Positions 52,331 through 60,767 of a stretch of DNA of 64,000 nt are shown here, piece after piece. Positions within the stretch are counted from its first letter, which is position 1. Each line of letters opens with the position of its first letter. The translations under genes were made by a program, and so were the position numbers. The notes beneath the pieces were generated by a model. The model was not told the origin of the DNA and made no database searches. It saw only the letters and a program-made list of their open reading frames with translations. The DNA comes from Variovorax sp. N23 (GTDB taxonomy: Bacteria > Pseudomonadota > Gammaproteobacteria > Burkholderiales > Burkholderiaceae_C), in NCBI RefSeq assembly GCF_025486315.1, contig NZ_JAOOPY010000001.1, positions 496,001 through 560,000 on the forward strand, written 5' to 3'.

Positions 52331-53251
52331 ATGAACGCATCGATCGACTTCAAAGGCCGCGTCGCCATCGTCACGGGCGCCGGTGGCGGGCTGGGCCGCC
52401 AGCACGCCCTGGCCCTCGCGGCACGGGGCGCGCGGGTGGTGGTGAATGACCTGGGCGGTGCGCGCGATGGCTCCGGCGGCTCGGTCAGCGCGGCCGAGGC
52501 CGTCGTCGCCGAGATCCGTGCGGCCGGCGGCGAGGCGATCGCCAACGGCGCGTCGGTCACCGACTTCTCGGCCGTGCAGGCCATGGTGCAGCAGGCGGTC
52601 GACGCCTGGGGCCGGGTCGACGTGCTGGTCAACAACGCCGGCATCCTGCGCGACAAGAGCTTCGCGAAGATGGAACTGGCGGATTTCCGGCTGGTGATGG
52701 ACGTGCACCTGATGGGCGCCGTGCATTGCACCAAGGCGGTGTGGCCGTTCATGACCGACCAGAAGTACGGCCGCATCGTGATGACCACCTCGTCGTCGGG
52801 CCTGTACGGCAACTTCGGCCAGAGCAACTACGGCGCGGCCAAGATGGCGCTGGTCGGCCTCATGCAGACGCTGAGCCTCGAAGGCGCCAAGCACGACATC
52901 CGTGTCAACTGCCTGGCGCCCACCGCCGCCACCCGCATGACCGAGGACCTGATGCCGCAGGCGGTGCTCGATGCGCTCAAGCCCGAGGCCGTGGTGCCGG
53001 CCATGCTGGTGCTGGCCTCGCAGGACGCGCCGAACCGCACCATCCTGTGCGCCGGTGCCGGCGGCTTCGAGGCCGCGCATGTCACGCTGACGCAGGGCGT
53101 GTTCGTGGGCCTCGGGGCCGACGCGCCGGAACGGCTGGCTGCGCGTCTGGCCGAGGTCGTCGATCGCCAGGGTGAGCAGGTGCCACAGAGTGGCGCGGCG
53201 CAGGGCACCGTCGAGATCGCCAAGGCGACGCAGGCCGCTGGCGGACGCTAG
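52331..53251 (+). CDS. Short-chain dehydrogenase, (3R)-hydroxyacyl-CoA dehydrogenase-like
   Basis: The 306-residue SDR has VAIVTGAGGGLGRQHALALA for NAD(P) binding and VLVNNAGIL. The catalytic Ser is in TTSSSGLYG, with Tyr and Lys in SNYGAAKMAL. Sequence style and length match the dehydrogenase unit of peroxisomal-type multifunctional enzyme 2, which oxidises (3R)-hydroxyacyl-CoA. It lacks the hydratase and SCP2 domains of the eukaryotic protein. It may act in beta-oxidation or PHA precursor metabolism. Confidence 0.83.
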   Translation: MNASIDFKGRVAIVTGAGGGLGRQHALALAARGARVVVNDLGGARDGSGGSVSAAEAVVAEIRAAGGEAIANGASVTDFSAVQAMVQQAVDAWGRVDVLVNNAGILRDKSFAKMELADFRLVMDVHLMGAVHCTKAVWPFMTDQKYGRIVMTTSSSGLYGNFGQSNYGAAKMALVGLMQTLSLEGAKHDIRVNCLAPTAATRMTEDLMPQAVLDALKPEAVVPAMLVLASQDAPNRTILCAGAGGFEAAHVTLTQGVFVGLGADAPERLAARLAEVVDRQGEQVPQSGAAQGTVEIAKATQAAGGR

Positions 53252-53348
53252 TTCTCAGGAATGGCGGGACGCCCGCCGTGGCGTTGCCGCGCACGGCGCG
53301 CATGCACTGCGGGGAGAATCGGGGGCTTCATCCCCTTTCGGTTTCCGC

Positions 53349-54212
53349 ATGTCCGCTCTTCCCGATTCCCTCTGCTACCTCAACGGCGAGTTCACGGCGC
53401 TGGCCGACGCCAAGATCTCCGTGCTCGACCGCGGCTTCATCTTCGGCGACGGCATCTACGAGGTGGTGCCCGTGTACGGGCGCAAGTTCTTCCGTTTCGC
53501 GCAGCACATGGCGCGCCTGAACCGCAGCCTGGCCAGCGTGCGCATCCCCAACCCGCTGGACGAGGCCGGCTGGCTCGAGCGGGCGCGCCGCCTCGTCGCC
53601 GCGCATTCCGCCGACGACCAGATGCTCTACATCCAGGTGAGCCGCGGCGTGGCACCGCGCGACCATGTGATGCCCAAGGCGATCGTGCCCACGGTCTTCA
53701 TCATGACCAACGCCATGAAGCCGCCGTCGGCCGCGCTGCTGGCCCAGGGCGTGGCGTGCGTCACGGCGCGCGACTTCCGCTGGGAGCGCGCCGACATCAA
53801 GAGCACCTCGCTGCTGGGCAACGTGCTGGCACGTCAGATCTCGGCGGACGTCGGCGCGGTCGAGACCATCCTGTTGCGCGACGGGCTGCTGACCGAGGCG
53901 TCGTCGTCGAACGTGTGGGTGGTGCAGGGCGGCGCCCTGTTCGGCGCGCCCAAGAGCGAGCATGTGCTCGAAGGCATCCGCTACGACCTGATCCGGGAGC
54001 TGTGCGAGGCCGAAGGCATCCCCTACGACCTGCGCCCCATCGCCGAGGCCGAGGTGCGTGGCGCCGACGAGCTGCTGCTGAGTTCGGCCAGCAAGGAAAT
54101 CATGCCCGTCACCCAGCTCGACGGCCGGCCCATCGGCAGCGGCACGCCCGGCCCGGTCTTCGCGCGCCTGCACGCCGCGTACCAGCGCGCGAAGGAAGCG
54201 CAGTCGATCTGA
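53349..54212 (+). CDS. D-amino acid aminotransferase (fold type IV)
   Basis: The 287-residue PLP enzyme has CYLNGEFTALADAKISVLDRGFIFGDGIYEVV at the N-terminus. The catalytic Lys151 is in ADIKSTSLLGN, and the C-terminal motif is SSASKEIMPVTQLDG. This pattern matches D-alanine/D-amino acid transaminase rather than IlvE. It exchanges amino groups between D-amino acids and 2-oxoglutarate, supplying D-Glu or D-Ala for peptidoglycan. The stop is directly adjacent to the stop of the convergent CBS gene. Confidence 0.85.
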   Translation: MSALPDSLCYLNGEFTALADAKISVLDRGFIFGDGIYEVVPVYGRKFFRFAQHMARLNRSLASVRIPNPLDEAGWLERARRLVAAHSADDQMLYIQVSRGVAPRDHVMPKAIVPTVFIMTNAMKPPSAALLAQGVACVTARDFRWERADIKSTSLLGNVLARQISADVGAVETILLRDGLLTEASSSNVWVVQGGALFGAPKSEHVLEGIRYDLIRELCEAEGIPYDLRPIAEAEVRGADELLLSSASKEIMPVTQLDGRPIGSGTPGPVFARLHAAYQRAKEAQSI

Positions 54213-54644
54213 TCAGCTCTGGATGTAGCTCGTCAGTTGTTCGATCGTCTTTTCGTGGTCCGCGATGATGTCGTCCATCAGGTCGCGGATCGAGAGCATG
54301 CCAACCACCTTGCCGTTGTCGACCACCGGCAAGTGGCGGATGCGCTTCTGGCTCATGAGCGCCATGCAGGCGTGCGTGGGGGTGTTCGGCGTCACGGTGA
54401 TGACATGGGCCGTCATGATCTCCGCCACCTGCATCGCCTTGGAGTTCTTGCCCAGCAGGGCCACCTTGCGCGTGTAGTCGCGCTCGGAAAACACGCCGAC
54501 GAGGCGCTCGCCTTCGAGGACCACGAGCGCGCCGACTTCGTGGCGCGCCAGCAGGTGCAGCGCCTCGAAGACGGTGGTGTCGGGGCCGGTGTGCCAGAGG
54601 CCGGCATTGCGGCGCTGGCCAAGCAGGGCGGATACGGGTTTCAT
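54213..54644 (-). CDS. CBS-domain pair protein
   Basis: The 143-residue protein consists of two CBS motifs (about residues 10-65 and 75-135), including VLEGERLVGVFSERDYTRKV and RIRHLPVVDNGKVVGMLSIRDLMDDIIADHE. CBS pairs bind adenine nucleotides and usually regulate a partner protein. The ATG at 54644 is chosen because a GAGGGAGTGACC ribosome site precedes it; an earlier ATG (54701) adds an Arg-rich segment. It shares an intergenic region with the FNR-type promoter of the diiron protein gene. Confidence 0.87.
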   Translation of the reverse strand: MKPVSALLGQRRNAGLWHTGPDTTVFEALHLLARHEVGALVVLEGERLVGVFSERDYTRKVALLGKNSKAMQVAEIMTAHVITVTPNTPTHACMALMSQKRIRHLPVVDNGKVVGMLSIRDLMDDIIADHEKTIEQLTSYIQS

Positions 54645-54779
54645 GGTCACTCCCTCGGGCAGGTTGCGGACGATGCGTCGGGTACGCGCTGCATTCATCA
54701 TAGGGGCGCAGCGTGGTCCGTGGCTAGTGCGACGAATGGATGCGTCGCGCCGGCGACGGCATAGCCGTGTCCGCCGCGC

Positions 54780-54821
54780 TTGATCCGCGTCAAGCGCCGC
54801 AGCGCCGTGTCTCCCTACAGT
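54780..54821 (+). promoter_or_regulatory. FNR/Anr-type class II promoter of the ODP-type gene
   Basis: TTGATCCGCGTCAA at 54780-54793 matches the FNR/Anr consensus at nine of ten positions. TACAGT lies at 54816-54821, again 22 bp after the box. Predicted start near 54828, giving a leader of about 29 bases. No -10 at the mirrored distance is visible toward the CBS gene. Confidence 0.75.
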
Positions 54822-54856
54822 CGGGCCTCCTTCATCCGACCCTCCGGACCTGCCCC

Positions 54857-55666
54857 GTGCCGATCGAGCTCTACCGCGACCCGCAGCATGCCTGCCTGAT
54901 GTTCACCGACCTGGTCGGCGCGGATGGACAGGCAGTGCAGGCGAACCAGTTCCTCATCGTCGATCACGGCACCGGCGCGGTCATCGATCCGGGCGGCAAC
55001 CTCGCCTTCAACGAGCTGTACCTGGGCATGACGCGCCACTTCAGCCCGCACAAGCTGTCGTACATCATCGCCTCGCATGCCGACCCGGACATCATTGCGT
55101 CGCTCGACCGCTGGCTGACGTCGACCCGCGCGCAGCTCGTGATCTCGCGCGTGTGGGAACGCTTCGTGCCGCACTTCACCAAGGTCGGCAAGACCGAGGA
55201 ACGGATCATCGGCGTGCCCGACCTCGGCGGGCGCCTGCCGCTGGGCGCCAGCGAGCTGTGGCTGCTGCCGGCGCATTTCCTGCACGCCGAGGGCAACTTC
55301 CATTTCTACGACCCGGTCAGCCGCATCCTCTTCACCGGCGACCTCGGCGTGTCGATGACCAGCGGCCGCGAGGCCCAGACACCCGTGCGTGACCTGGCGC
55401 CGCACATCCCGCGCATGGAAGCCTTCCACCGCCGCTACATGGTGTCGAACAAGATCCTGCGGCTGTGGGCGCGCATGGCGCGCACGCTCGACATCGCGAT
55501 GCTGGTGCCGCAGCACGGCGCGCCCATCGAAGGGCGGGCGGCCATCTCGGACTTCTTCGACTGGGTGGAGTCGCTGATGTGCGGCATCGACCTGTTCGAC
55601 GACCGGGCCTATCAGGTGCCGCAGGCGCTGATCGACCCGCGCGTGCACCGCACCGACATGTCCTGA
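54857..55666 (+). CDS. Metallo-beta-lactamase fold protein, oxygen-binding diiron (ODP) type
   Basis: This 269-residue protein starts with GTG at 54857. Metal ligands of the flavodiiron-like site are seen as His74, Asp76 and Asp78 in ASHADPDII, a His in LPAHFLHAEGNF, an Asp in LFTGDLG and a His in VPQHGAPIEG. The sixth-ligand His of classical flavodiiron proteins is Ile here, and no flavodoxin domain is present. This fits ODP-type proteins, characterised in Treponema denticola as oxygen-binding sensors. The FNR-type promoter supports a low-oxygen role. No chemoreceptor gene is adjacent. Confidence 0.8.
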   Translation: MPIELYRDPQHACLMFTDLVGADGQAVQANQFLIVDHGTGAVIDPGGNLAFNELYLGMTRHFSPHKLSYIIASHADPDIIASLDRWLTSTRAQLVISRVWERFVPHFTKVGKTEERIIGVPDLGGRLPLGASELWLLPAHFLHAEGNFHFYDPVSRILFTGDLGVSMTSGREAQTPVRDLAPHIPRMEAFHRRYMVSNKILRLWARMARTLDIAMLVPQHGAPIEGRAAISDFFDWVESLMCGIDLFDDRAYQVPQALIDPRVHRTDMS

Positions 55667-55730
55667 GTTCGCGCCTTCCCGCACAATGCGTGCCCCACCA
55701 CGCATCAGCAGACGAAAAGGAAAGCGCCCC

Positions 55731-56684
55731 ATGGCCATTCAGTGGTTCCCCGGCCACATGCACCTGACCCGCAAGGCCATCGGGGAACGCATCAAGGACA
55801 TCGACGTGGTGATCGAACTGCTCGACGCCCGCTTGCCGGCCTCCAGTGCCAACCCGATGCTGGCCGAGCTCACCGGTCACAAGCCGGGCCTGAAGGTGCT
55901 CAACAAGCAGGACCTGGCCGACCCCGGGCGTACCGTGCAATGGCTGGCGCACTACAACGCGCTGCCCGACACGCGCGCCATCGGCCTGGACGCCAGCCAG
56001 ACGACGCCGGCCCGGCAACTGGTCGAGGCCTGCCATGCGCTGGCGCCCAACCGCGGCGGCATGGCCAAGCCGATGCGGGTGCTGATCTGCGGCATCCCGA
56101 ACGTGGGCAAGTCGACGCTGATCAACACGCTGGCGGGCGGGCGCAAGGCCAAGACCGGCGACGAGGCCGGCATCACCAAGCTCGAGCAGCGCATCACGCT
56201 GGCCGACGACTTCTACCTGTGGGACACGCCGGGCATGCTGTGGCCGCGCATCATCGTGGCCAAGAGCGGCTACAACCTGGCGGCGAGCGGCGCGGTCGGC
56301 CGCAATGCCTTCGACGACGAGGAGGTCGCGCTGGAACTGCTCGACTACGTCAAGCGGCACTACGCACCGGTGCTCTCGGCGCGCTTCAAGCTCGACCTCG
56401 ATGCGGCCACGGTGGCGGACATGCAGGACGAAGAACTGCTCGAGGCCATCGGCCGCAAGCGCGGTGCGCTGCTGGGCAAGGGCCGCGTCAATCTGCAGAA
56501 GGCGGCGGAGATCGTGATGCACGCCTTCCGCGACGGCAGCCTCGGTCGCATCACGCTCGAGACGCCGGAGGAATTCGCGGCCTGGCTGGCGGAGGGCGAG
56601 CAGCTCGACGCGGAGCGCCGCGCCAAGAAGGAGGCGCGGGGTGGCAAGGGCAGGCGTGCACCCGCGGCGGACGCGGGCGCGTAG
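55731..56684 (+). CDS. ylqF: Ribosome-biogenesis GTPase, YlqF/RbgA family
   Basis: The 317-residue circularly permuted GTPase has the G4 motif NKQDL near residue 57, before the P-loop GIPNVGKSTLIN near residue 121. G3 follows as WDTPGMLWPR. The N-terminal WFPGHMHLTRKAI is the family hallmark. It assists late assembly of the large ribosomal subunit. The C-terminus is basic (RAKKEARGGKGRRAPA). ATG 55731 follows an AAGGAAAGC ribosome site. Confidence 0.9.
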   Translation: MAIQWFPGHMHLTRKAIGERIKDIDVVIELLDARLPASSANPMLAELTGHKPGLKVLNKQDLADPGRTVQWLAHYNALPDTRAIGLDASQTTPARQLVEACHALAPNRGGMAKPMRVLICGIPNVGKSTLINTLAGGRKAKTGDEAGITKLEQRITLADDFYLWDTPGMLWPRIIVAKSGYNLAASGAVGRNAFDDEEVALELLDYVKRHYAPVLSARFKLDLDAATVADMQDEELLEAIGRKRGALLGKGRVNLQKAAEIVMHAFRDGSLGRITLETPEEFAAWLAEGEQLDAERRAKKEARGGKGRRAPAADAGA

Positions 56685-56690
56685 GGCCCG

Positions 56691-56909
56691 TCAGTCCTTC
56701 AGGACGATCTTCCCGGCCTCGACGTACTCGTCGTACTGCATCCGCGGAATGGCCGTGAGGCCGACCACGCCCTTCTCGGCCTCCCAGCTGAGGGTGGCGC
56801 TGTCCGGTGCAAGCACCACTTCGACGAGGGTGCCGACCGGGATGATCAGCGGCACGCCGTCCCCCGGCGAATAGCTGACGTGGCCCTGGATGGTGGCGAA
56901 CTGGCTCAT
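56691..56909 (-). CDS. Conserved hypothetical protein (72 aa)
   Basis: The 72-residue soluble protein begins MSQFATIQGHVSYSPGDGVPL and contains VGTLVEVVLAPDSATLSWEAEKGVVGLTAI. It looks like a single small beta-rich domain. A strong AGGAGG site sits about nine bases before the ATG at 56909. I recognise no family. It is divergent from the M14 amidohydrolase gene. Confidence 0.65.
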   Translation of the reverse strand: MSQFATIQGHVSYSPGDGVPLIIPVGTLVEVVLAPDSATLSWEAEKGVVGLTAIPRMQYDEYVEAGKIVLKD

Positions 56910-57072
56910 TCTCGGATCCTCCTTCATGGATAAACGTCGATTGGACGCGATCCGGCGTGCCGCGCCTGTCGGAGAAATGGCCGCCTTGACCATGCAACGT
57001 CCGCACTTGTAGCAAACTTGCGACGCACGCTCCGGCGCGCATCGCGAAAAACCTCCACCTTCCTCCCATCCC

Positions 57073-58008
57073 ATGACGCAAGCCCCTCCCGTTCTCGAAG
57101 TCCTGCCGCGCGACATCGCGGCCTACCGCGAAGGCAACACCGGCATCGACTATGTGCATCGCTTCGAGTCCGGCAAGCCCGGCCCGCACGTGCTGATCAA
57201 CGCCCTGACGCACGGCAACGAGATCTGCGGCATGGTCGCCGCCACGCACCTGCTCGACACCGGCGTGCGGCCGAAGATCGGGACGCTGACCGTGAGCTTC
57301 TCGCACATCGAGGCCTACAACGCCTTCGACGCCGACAAGCCCTTCGACAACCGGCAGATCGTGCACAACCTCAACCGCATCTGGTCGGCCGAGATGCTCG
57401 ACGGCACCGAGGACAGCCCCGAGCTGCGCCGTGCCCGCGCGCTGCGGCCGGTGATCGACGCGGCCGACTACATCCTCGATATCCACTCCACCAGCCAGGA
57501 CGTGGTGCCTTTTTGGGTCTACCCGGCCTACGAGCGCAACGCCGAGGTGGCGCTGGCCGTGGGCCTGCCCGCGGTGCACCTGGTCATGCCCAACGGCCTG
57601 GGCTCGGGCACGCCGCTGATCCAGTACGGCCGCCATGGCGAGACGGACGGCAAGGGCGCGGCCATGGTGGTCGAATGCGGCCAGCACTTCAAGCAATCGG
57701 CCGCCGACCTGGCGACCGCGGTGACGCTGCGTTTCCTCGCGCACTTCGGCCTGATCGACCGGGACCCGGCGGCGCCGGCGCCCGCGCCGCAGCGCCGATT
57801 CGAGCTGCTGCAGACGCACATGATCAAGGACGCCGGCTTCCACTTCGTGCGCCCGCTGATCGGCTTCGAGACCTTCGCCAAGGGCGAACTCATCGCCACC
57901 AATGGCGACGAGGAGATCCGCTCGCCCTGCGACGACTGCACCATCTTCATGCCGGCGCAGCGCGCGGTCGTCGGACGCGAGGCGGTCTACCTCACCCGGC
58001 CGCTCTGA
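57073..58008 (+). CDS. Succinylglutamate desuccinylase/aspartoacylase-family M14 amidohydrolase
   Basis: The 311-residue zinc enzyme has THGNEICGMV giving His and Glu ligands, NLNRIWSAEM for substrate binding and LDIHSTSQDVV for the third His. A C-terminal beta domain carries the conserved CDDCTIFMPAQ. It probably cleaves an N-acyl amino acid or acyl amide. It is a distant paralogue of the 24745 gene (both keep the EGNTG opening). It lies upstream of the nitrogen-controlled peptide ABC operon and could feed the same pool. Confidence 0.83.
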   Translation: MTQAPPVLEVLPRDIAAYREGNTGIDYVHRFESGKPGPHVLINALTHGNEICGMVAATHLLDTGVRPKIGTLTVSFSHIEAYNAFDADKPFDNRQIVHNLNRIWSAEMLDGTEDSPELRRARALRPVIDAADYILDIHSTSQDVVPFWVYPAYERNAEVALAVGLPAVHLVMPNGLGSGTPLIQYGRHGETDGKGAAMVVECGQHFKQSAADLATAVTLRFLAHFGLIDRDPAAPAPAPQRRFELLQTHMIKDAGFHFVRPLIGFETFAKGELIATNGDEEIRSPCDDCTIFMPAQRAVVGREAVYLTRPL

Positions 58009-58048
58009 ACGACGGCGCCCGCGCGGGTGTCGAGCGGGTTATCACGGG

Positions 58049-58065
58049 TGCATCACCCTGGTGCG
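58049..58065. promoter_or_regulatory. NtrC-like enhancer site
   Basis: TGCATCACCCTGGTGCG matches the NtrC consensus TGCACCA-N3-TGGTGCA at 12 of 14 specified positions. Its centre lies about 56 bp upstream of the -12 element of the sigma-54 promoter. Binding is predicted, not shown. Confidence 0.5.
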
Positions 58066-58099
58066 CGCGCCTATCCTGACCCAGCCGGCACCTGCAAAG

Positions 58100-58115
58100 T
58101 GGTGCGCTTCTTGCA
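58100..58115 (+). promoter_or_regulatory. Sigma-54 (RpoN) promoter of the peptide ABC operon
   Basis: TGGTGCGCTTCTTGCA has the invariant GG-N10-GC spacing of -24/-12 promoters and a perfect TTGCA at -12. The -24 half is TGGTGC against the consensus TGGCAC. Predicted transcription start is near 58126, about 50 bases before the binding protein ATG. Confidence 0.6.
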
Positions 58116-58129
58116 TGCTCCTCCGCAAC

Positions 58130-58148
58130 GCGCCGAGGCGCTTTTTTT
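58130..58148 (+). terminator. Intrinsic terminator before the peptide ABC operon
   Basis: GCGCC-GA-GGCGC (58130-58141) is followed immediately by seven T residues, a classical intrinsic terminator. It would stop read-through from the M14 amidohydrolase gene. It starts about four bases after the predicted sigma-54 transcript start, too early to terminate that transcript. Confidence 0.75.
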
Positions 58149-58175
58149 ATGACCCTGCCCTGGAGAGAACCACAC

Positions 58176-59786
58176 ATGCGAGGCATTGCTTCAACCGCTT
58201 CCCTTCGGCCTCGTGCGCGACGCCTGCTGGTCGCCGCCGTCGTTGCCGGTGCCGCGTTCTCGGGTGCCGCCTTCGCGCGCGACCTGGTCGTCGCCCTGAA
58301 GACCGAGCCCACGTCGATGGACCCGCAGTACCACGCGCTCACGCCGAACATCCAGCTGTCGCAGACGCTGTTCGACCCGCTGGTGTGCGGCGACGCCGAA
58401 CTCAAGGTCGAGCCGTGCCTGGCCGAATCGTGGAAAGCGGACGGCAATGTCTGGACCTTCAAGCTGCGGCCGAACGTCAAGTTCTCCGATGGCTCGCCCA
58501 TGACCTCGGCCGACGTGCTGTTCACCATGGACCGCGTGGCCAAGGTGCCCAACAGCCCTTCGTCCTTCAAGGTGTACCTGCAGAAGGTCGAGAAAATCGA
58601 GGCGCCCGACGCCCTGACGGTGCGCATCACCACGTCGGAGCCGTACCCGCTGCTGGCGATCAACATGGTGGGCCTGCCGATCATGTCGGCCAAGGCCGCG
58701 GCCGGCCCGGCGCCCGAAGGCAAGACCACCACCGAACTCAACGCCGGCAACGGCCTGGTGGGCACCGGCCCGTACCGCTTCGTCTCGTGGAAGCGCGGCT
58801 CGGAAATCATCTTCGAGCGCAACCCGAACTACTGGGGCAAGGCGCCCGCGTGGGACAAGGTCATCTACCGCCCGATCAGCAACCCGGCCGCCCGCGTGGC
58901 CGCGCTGCTCGCCGGTGACGTCGACCTGGTCGAAGACCCGCCGACCGACGACCTCGAGCGCCTCAAGAAAGACCCGAAGCTCACGGTCGAGACCAAGGCC
59001 TCGAACCGCATCATCTACGTCGCGCTCGACCAGAACGGCGAGACCACGCCGGGCATCACCGACACCAACGGCAAGAACCCGCTGCTCGACAAGCGCGTGC
59101 GCGAAGCGCTGTCGCTGGCGATCGACCGTTCGGCGCTGGTGTCGCGCACCATGGGTGGTGTCGCGACGCCTGCGGCACAACTGCTGCCGTACCCGATGTT
59201 CGGCGCCAGCAAGAACCTGGTGACCGCCGCCAAGCCGAACCCCGAAAAGGCCAAGGCGCTGCTGAAGGAAGCCGGCTACCCCAACGGCTTCACGCTGGTG
59301 CTGGGCACGCCCAATGGCCGCTACATCAACGACAGCAAGGTCGCGCAGACGCTGGCCGCCATGTGGACGCGCATCGGCGTGAAGACCTCGATCGACGCCA
59401 ATGCGCCGGCCGTGTTCTTCAAGAACCGCGACAGCTATGCCTACAGCGCCTACCTGGCGGGCTGGGGCACCTCGACCGGCGAGATGTCGAACACGCTGAA
59501 CTCGCTGCTGGTCACGCCCAACAAGGAGAAGGGCGTGGGCACCACCAACCGCAGCCGCTACTCGAACCCGGCGATGGACAAGCTGGTGGCCGAGTCGGCC
59601 ACGCAGATGGACGACGCCGCGCGCGCCGCCACGCTGGCCAAGGCCAGCGAGGTGGCGATGGCCGACTTCGCGATGCTGCCGATCCACTTCGAGCACTCGG
59701 TGTGGGCGATGAAGAAGGACGTGAGCTTCAAGGGCCGCGCCGACCAGCAGACCATGGTCCAGTACGCGGTGCCCGCCAAGAAGTAG
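58176..59786 (+). CDS. Peptide/nickel-type (family 5) ABC substrate-binding protein
   Basis: The 536-residue protein has a signal peptide (Arg-rich start, then LLVAAVVAGAAFSGAAFAR) and the DppA/OppA family 5 fold: EPTSMDPQYHALTPNIQLSQTLFDPLV and GTGPYRFVSWKRGSEIIFERNPNYWG. It binds di- or oligopeptides or similar ligands in the periplasm. ATG 58176 is preferred to 58149 because GGAGAG lies 8-13 bases before it and it starts the signal peptide. It is the first gene of the operon with two permeases and two ATPases. Confidence 0.9.
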   Translation: MRGIASTASLRPRARRLLVAAVVAGAAFSGAAFARDLVVALKTEPTSMDPQYHALTPNIQLSQTLFDPLVCGDAELKVEPCLAESWKADGNVWTFKLRPNVKFSDGSPMTSADVLFTMDRVAKVPNSPSSFKVYLQKVEKIEAPDALTVRITTSEPYPLLAINMVGLPIMSAKAAAGPAPEGKTTTELNAGNGLVGTGPYRFVSWKRGSEIIFERNPNYWGKAPAWDKVIYRPISNPAARVAALLAGDVDLVEDPPTDDLERLKKDPKLTVETKASNRIIYVALDQNGETTPGITDTNGKNPLLDKRVREALSLAIDRSALVSRTMGGVATPAAQLLPYPMFGASKNLVTAAKPNPEKAKALLKEAGYPNGFTLVLGTPNGRYINDSKVAQTLAAMWTRIGVKTSIDANAPAVFFKNRDSYAYSAYLAGWGTSTGEMSNTLNSLLVTPNKEKGVGTTNRSRYSNPAMDKLVAESATQMDDAARAATLAKASEVAMADFAMLPIHFEHSVWAMKKDVSFKGRADQQTMVQYAVPAKK

Positions 59787-59789
59787 CCG

Positions 59790-60767
59790 GTGCTGGCCTT
59801 CATCATTCGCCGCCTGCTGCAGGCGGTGCTCGTCATGGCCGTGATGTCGGGCCTGGTCTTCGTCGGCCTCTACGTCGTCGGCGACCCCGTGTCGATGATG
59901 GCGAGCGCCGAGGCCACCGACCTCGAACGCGACGAGATCCGCGCCAACTTCGGGCTCGACAAGCCGCTGTGGCAGCAGTACGGCATCTTCATGTCGCACG
60001 CGCTGCAGCTGGACTTCGGCAAGAGCTTTCTCACCGGCCAGTCGGCCATGGGGCTGATCCTGGAGCGCATGCCGGCCACGCTCGAACTCGCCATCGTGTC
60101 GATGGGCCTGTCGATGCTCATCGGCGTGCCGCTGGGCATCTGGGCCGGGCTGCGGCCGAACGCGATCAGCACGCGCGGCATCATGACCGGCTCGGTGCTC
60201 GGCTTCTCGCTGCCCAACTTCTGGGTCGGGCTGATGCTGATCATGGTGTTCGCCGTGTACCTGGGTTGGCTGCCGGCCAGCGGGCGCGGCGCGACCGTCA
60301 ACATCGGGCCGCTCGACCTGAGCGTGCTCACGCTCGACGGCTGGTCGCGCCTGCTGCTGCCGGCCGTGACCATCGCGCTGGCCAAGGCCGCGCTCATCAT
60401 CCGCGTGACCCGTGCCGCCACGCGCGAGGCGCTGCCGATGGACTACATCAAGTTCGCGCGCGCCAAGGGCCTGGGCTGGAGCCGTATCCTGCGGGTGCAC
60501 CTGCTCAAGAACATCATGATCCCGATCATCACGGTCGGCGGGCTGGAGTTCGGCCAGGTGGTCGCCTTCGCGGTGGTCACCGAGACCATCTTCGCGTGGC
60601 CCGGCATGGGCAAGCTGCTGCTCGACTCCATCATCACGCTCGACCGCCCGGTGGTCGTGGCGTACCTCCTCCTCATCGTGTTCTTCCTCGTGATGCTCAA
60701 TCTCGCGGTGGACATCCTCTATTCGGTGCTCGACCCGCGCGTGCGGCTGCAGGGAGCCAAGGCATGA
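59790..60767 (+). CDS. Peptide-type ABC transporter permease (DppB/OppB-like)
   Basis: The 325-residue inner-membrane protein starts with GTG, three bases after the preceding stop. The N-terminus MLAFIIRRLLQAVLVMAVMS and about six helices fit DppB. The EAA-type loop includes MDYIKFARAKGLGWSRILRVHLLKNIMIP. It forms the translocation channel with the next gene product. Confidence 0.9.
   Translation: MLAFIIRRLLQAVLVMAVMSGLVFVGLYVVGDPVSMMASAEATDLERDEIRANFGLDKPLWQQYGIFMSHALQLDFGKSFLTGQSAMGLILERMPATLELAIVSMGLSMLIGVPLGIWAGLRPNAISTRGIMTGSVLGFSLPNFWVGLMLIMVFAVYLGWLPASGRGATVNIGPLDLSVLTLDGWSRLLLPAVTIALAKAALIIRVTRAATREALPMDYIKFARAKGLGWSRILRVHLLKNIMIPIITVGGLEFGQVVAFAVVTETIFAWPGMGKLLLDSIITLDRPVVVAYLLLIVFFLVMLNLAVDILYSVLDPRVRLQGAKA

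Noticed and set aside
54644-54793. FNR box acting on the divergent CBS-domain gene
   Set aside because: The box is palindromic and could act both ways, but no -10 lies at the matching distance on the minus strand (the hexamer there reads GTCGCC).
58087-58105. Second NtrC-like dyad GGCACC-TGCAAAGT-GGTGCG overlapping the sigma-54 promoter
   Set aside because: The half-sites are three bases too far apart for the NtrC consensus and the right half is part of the -24 element.
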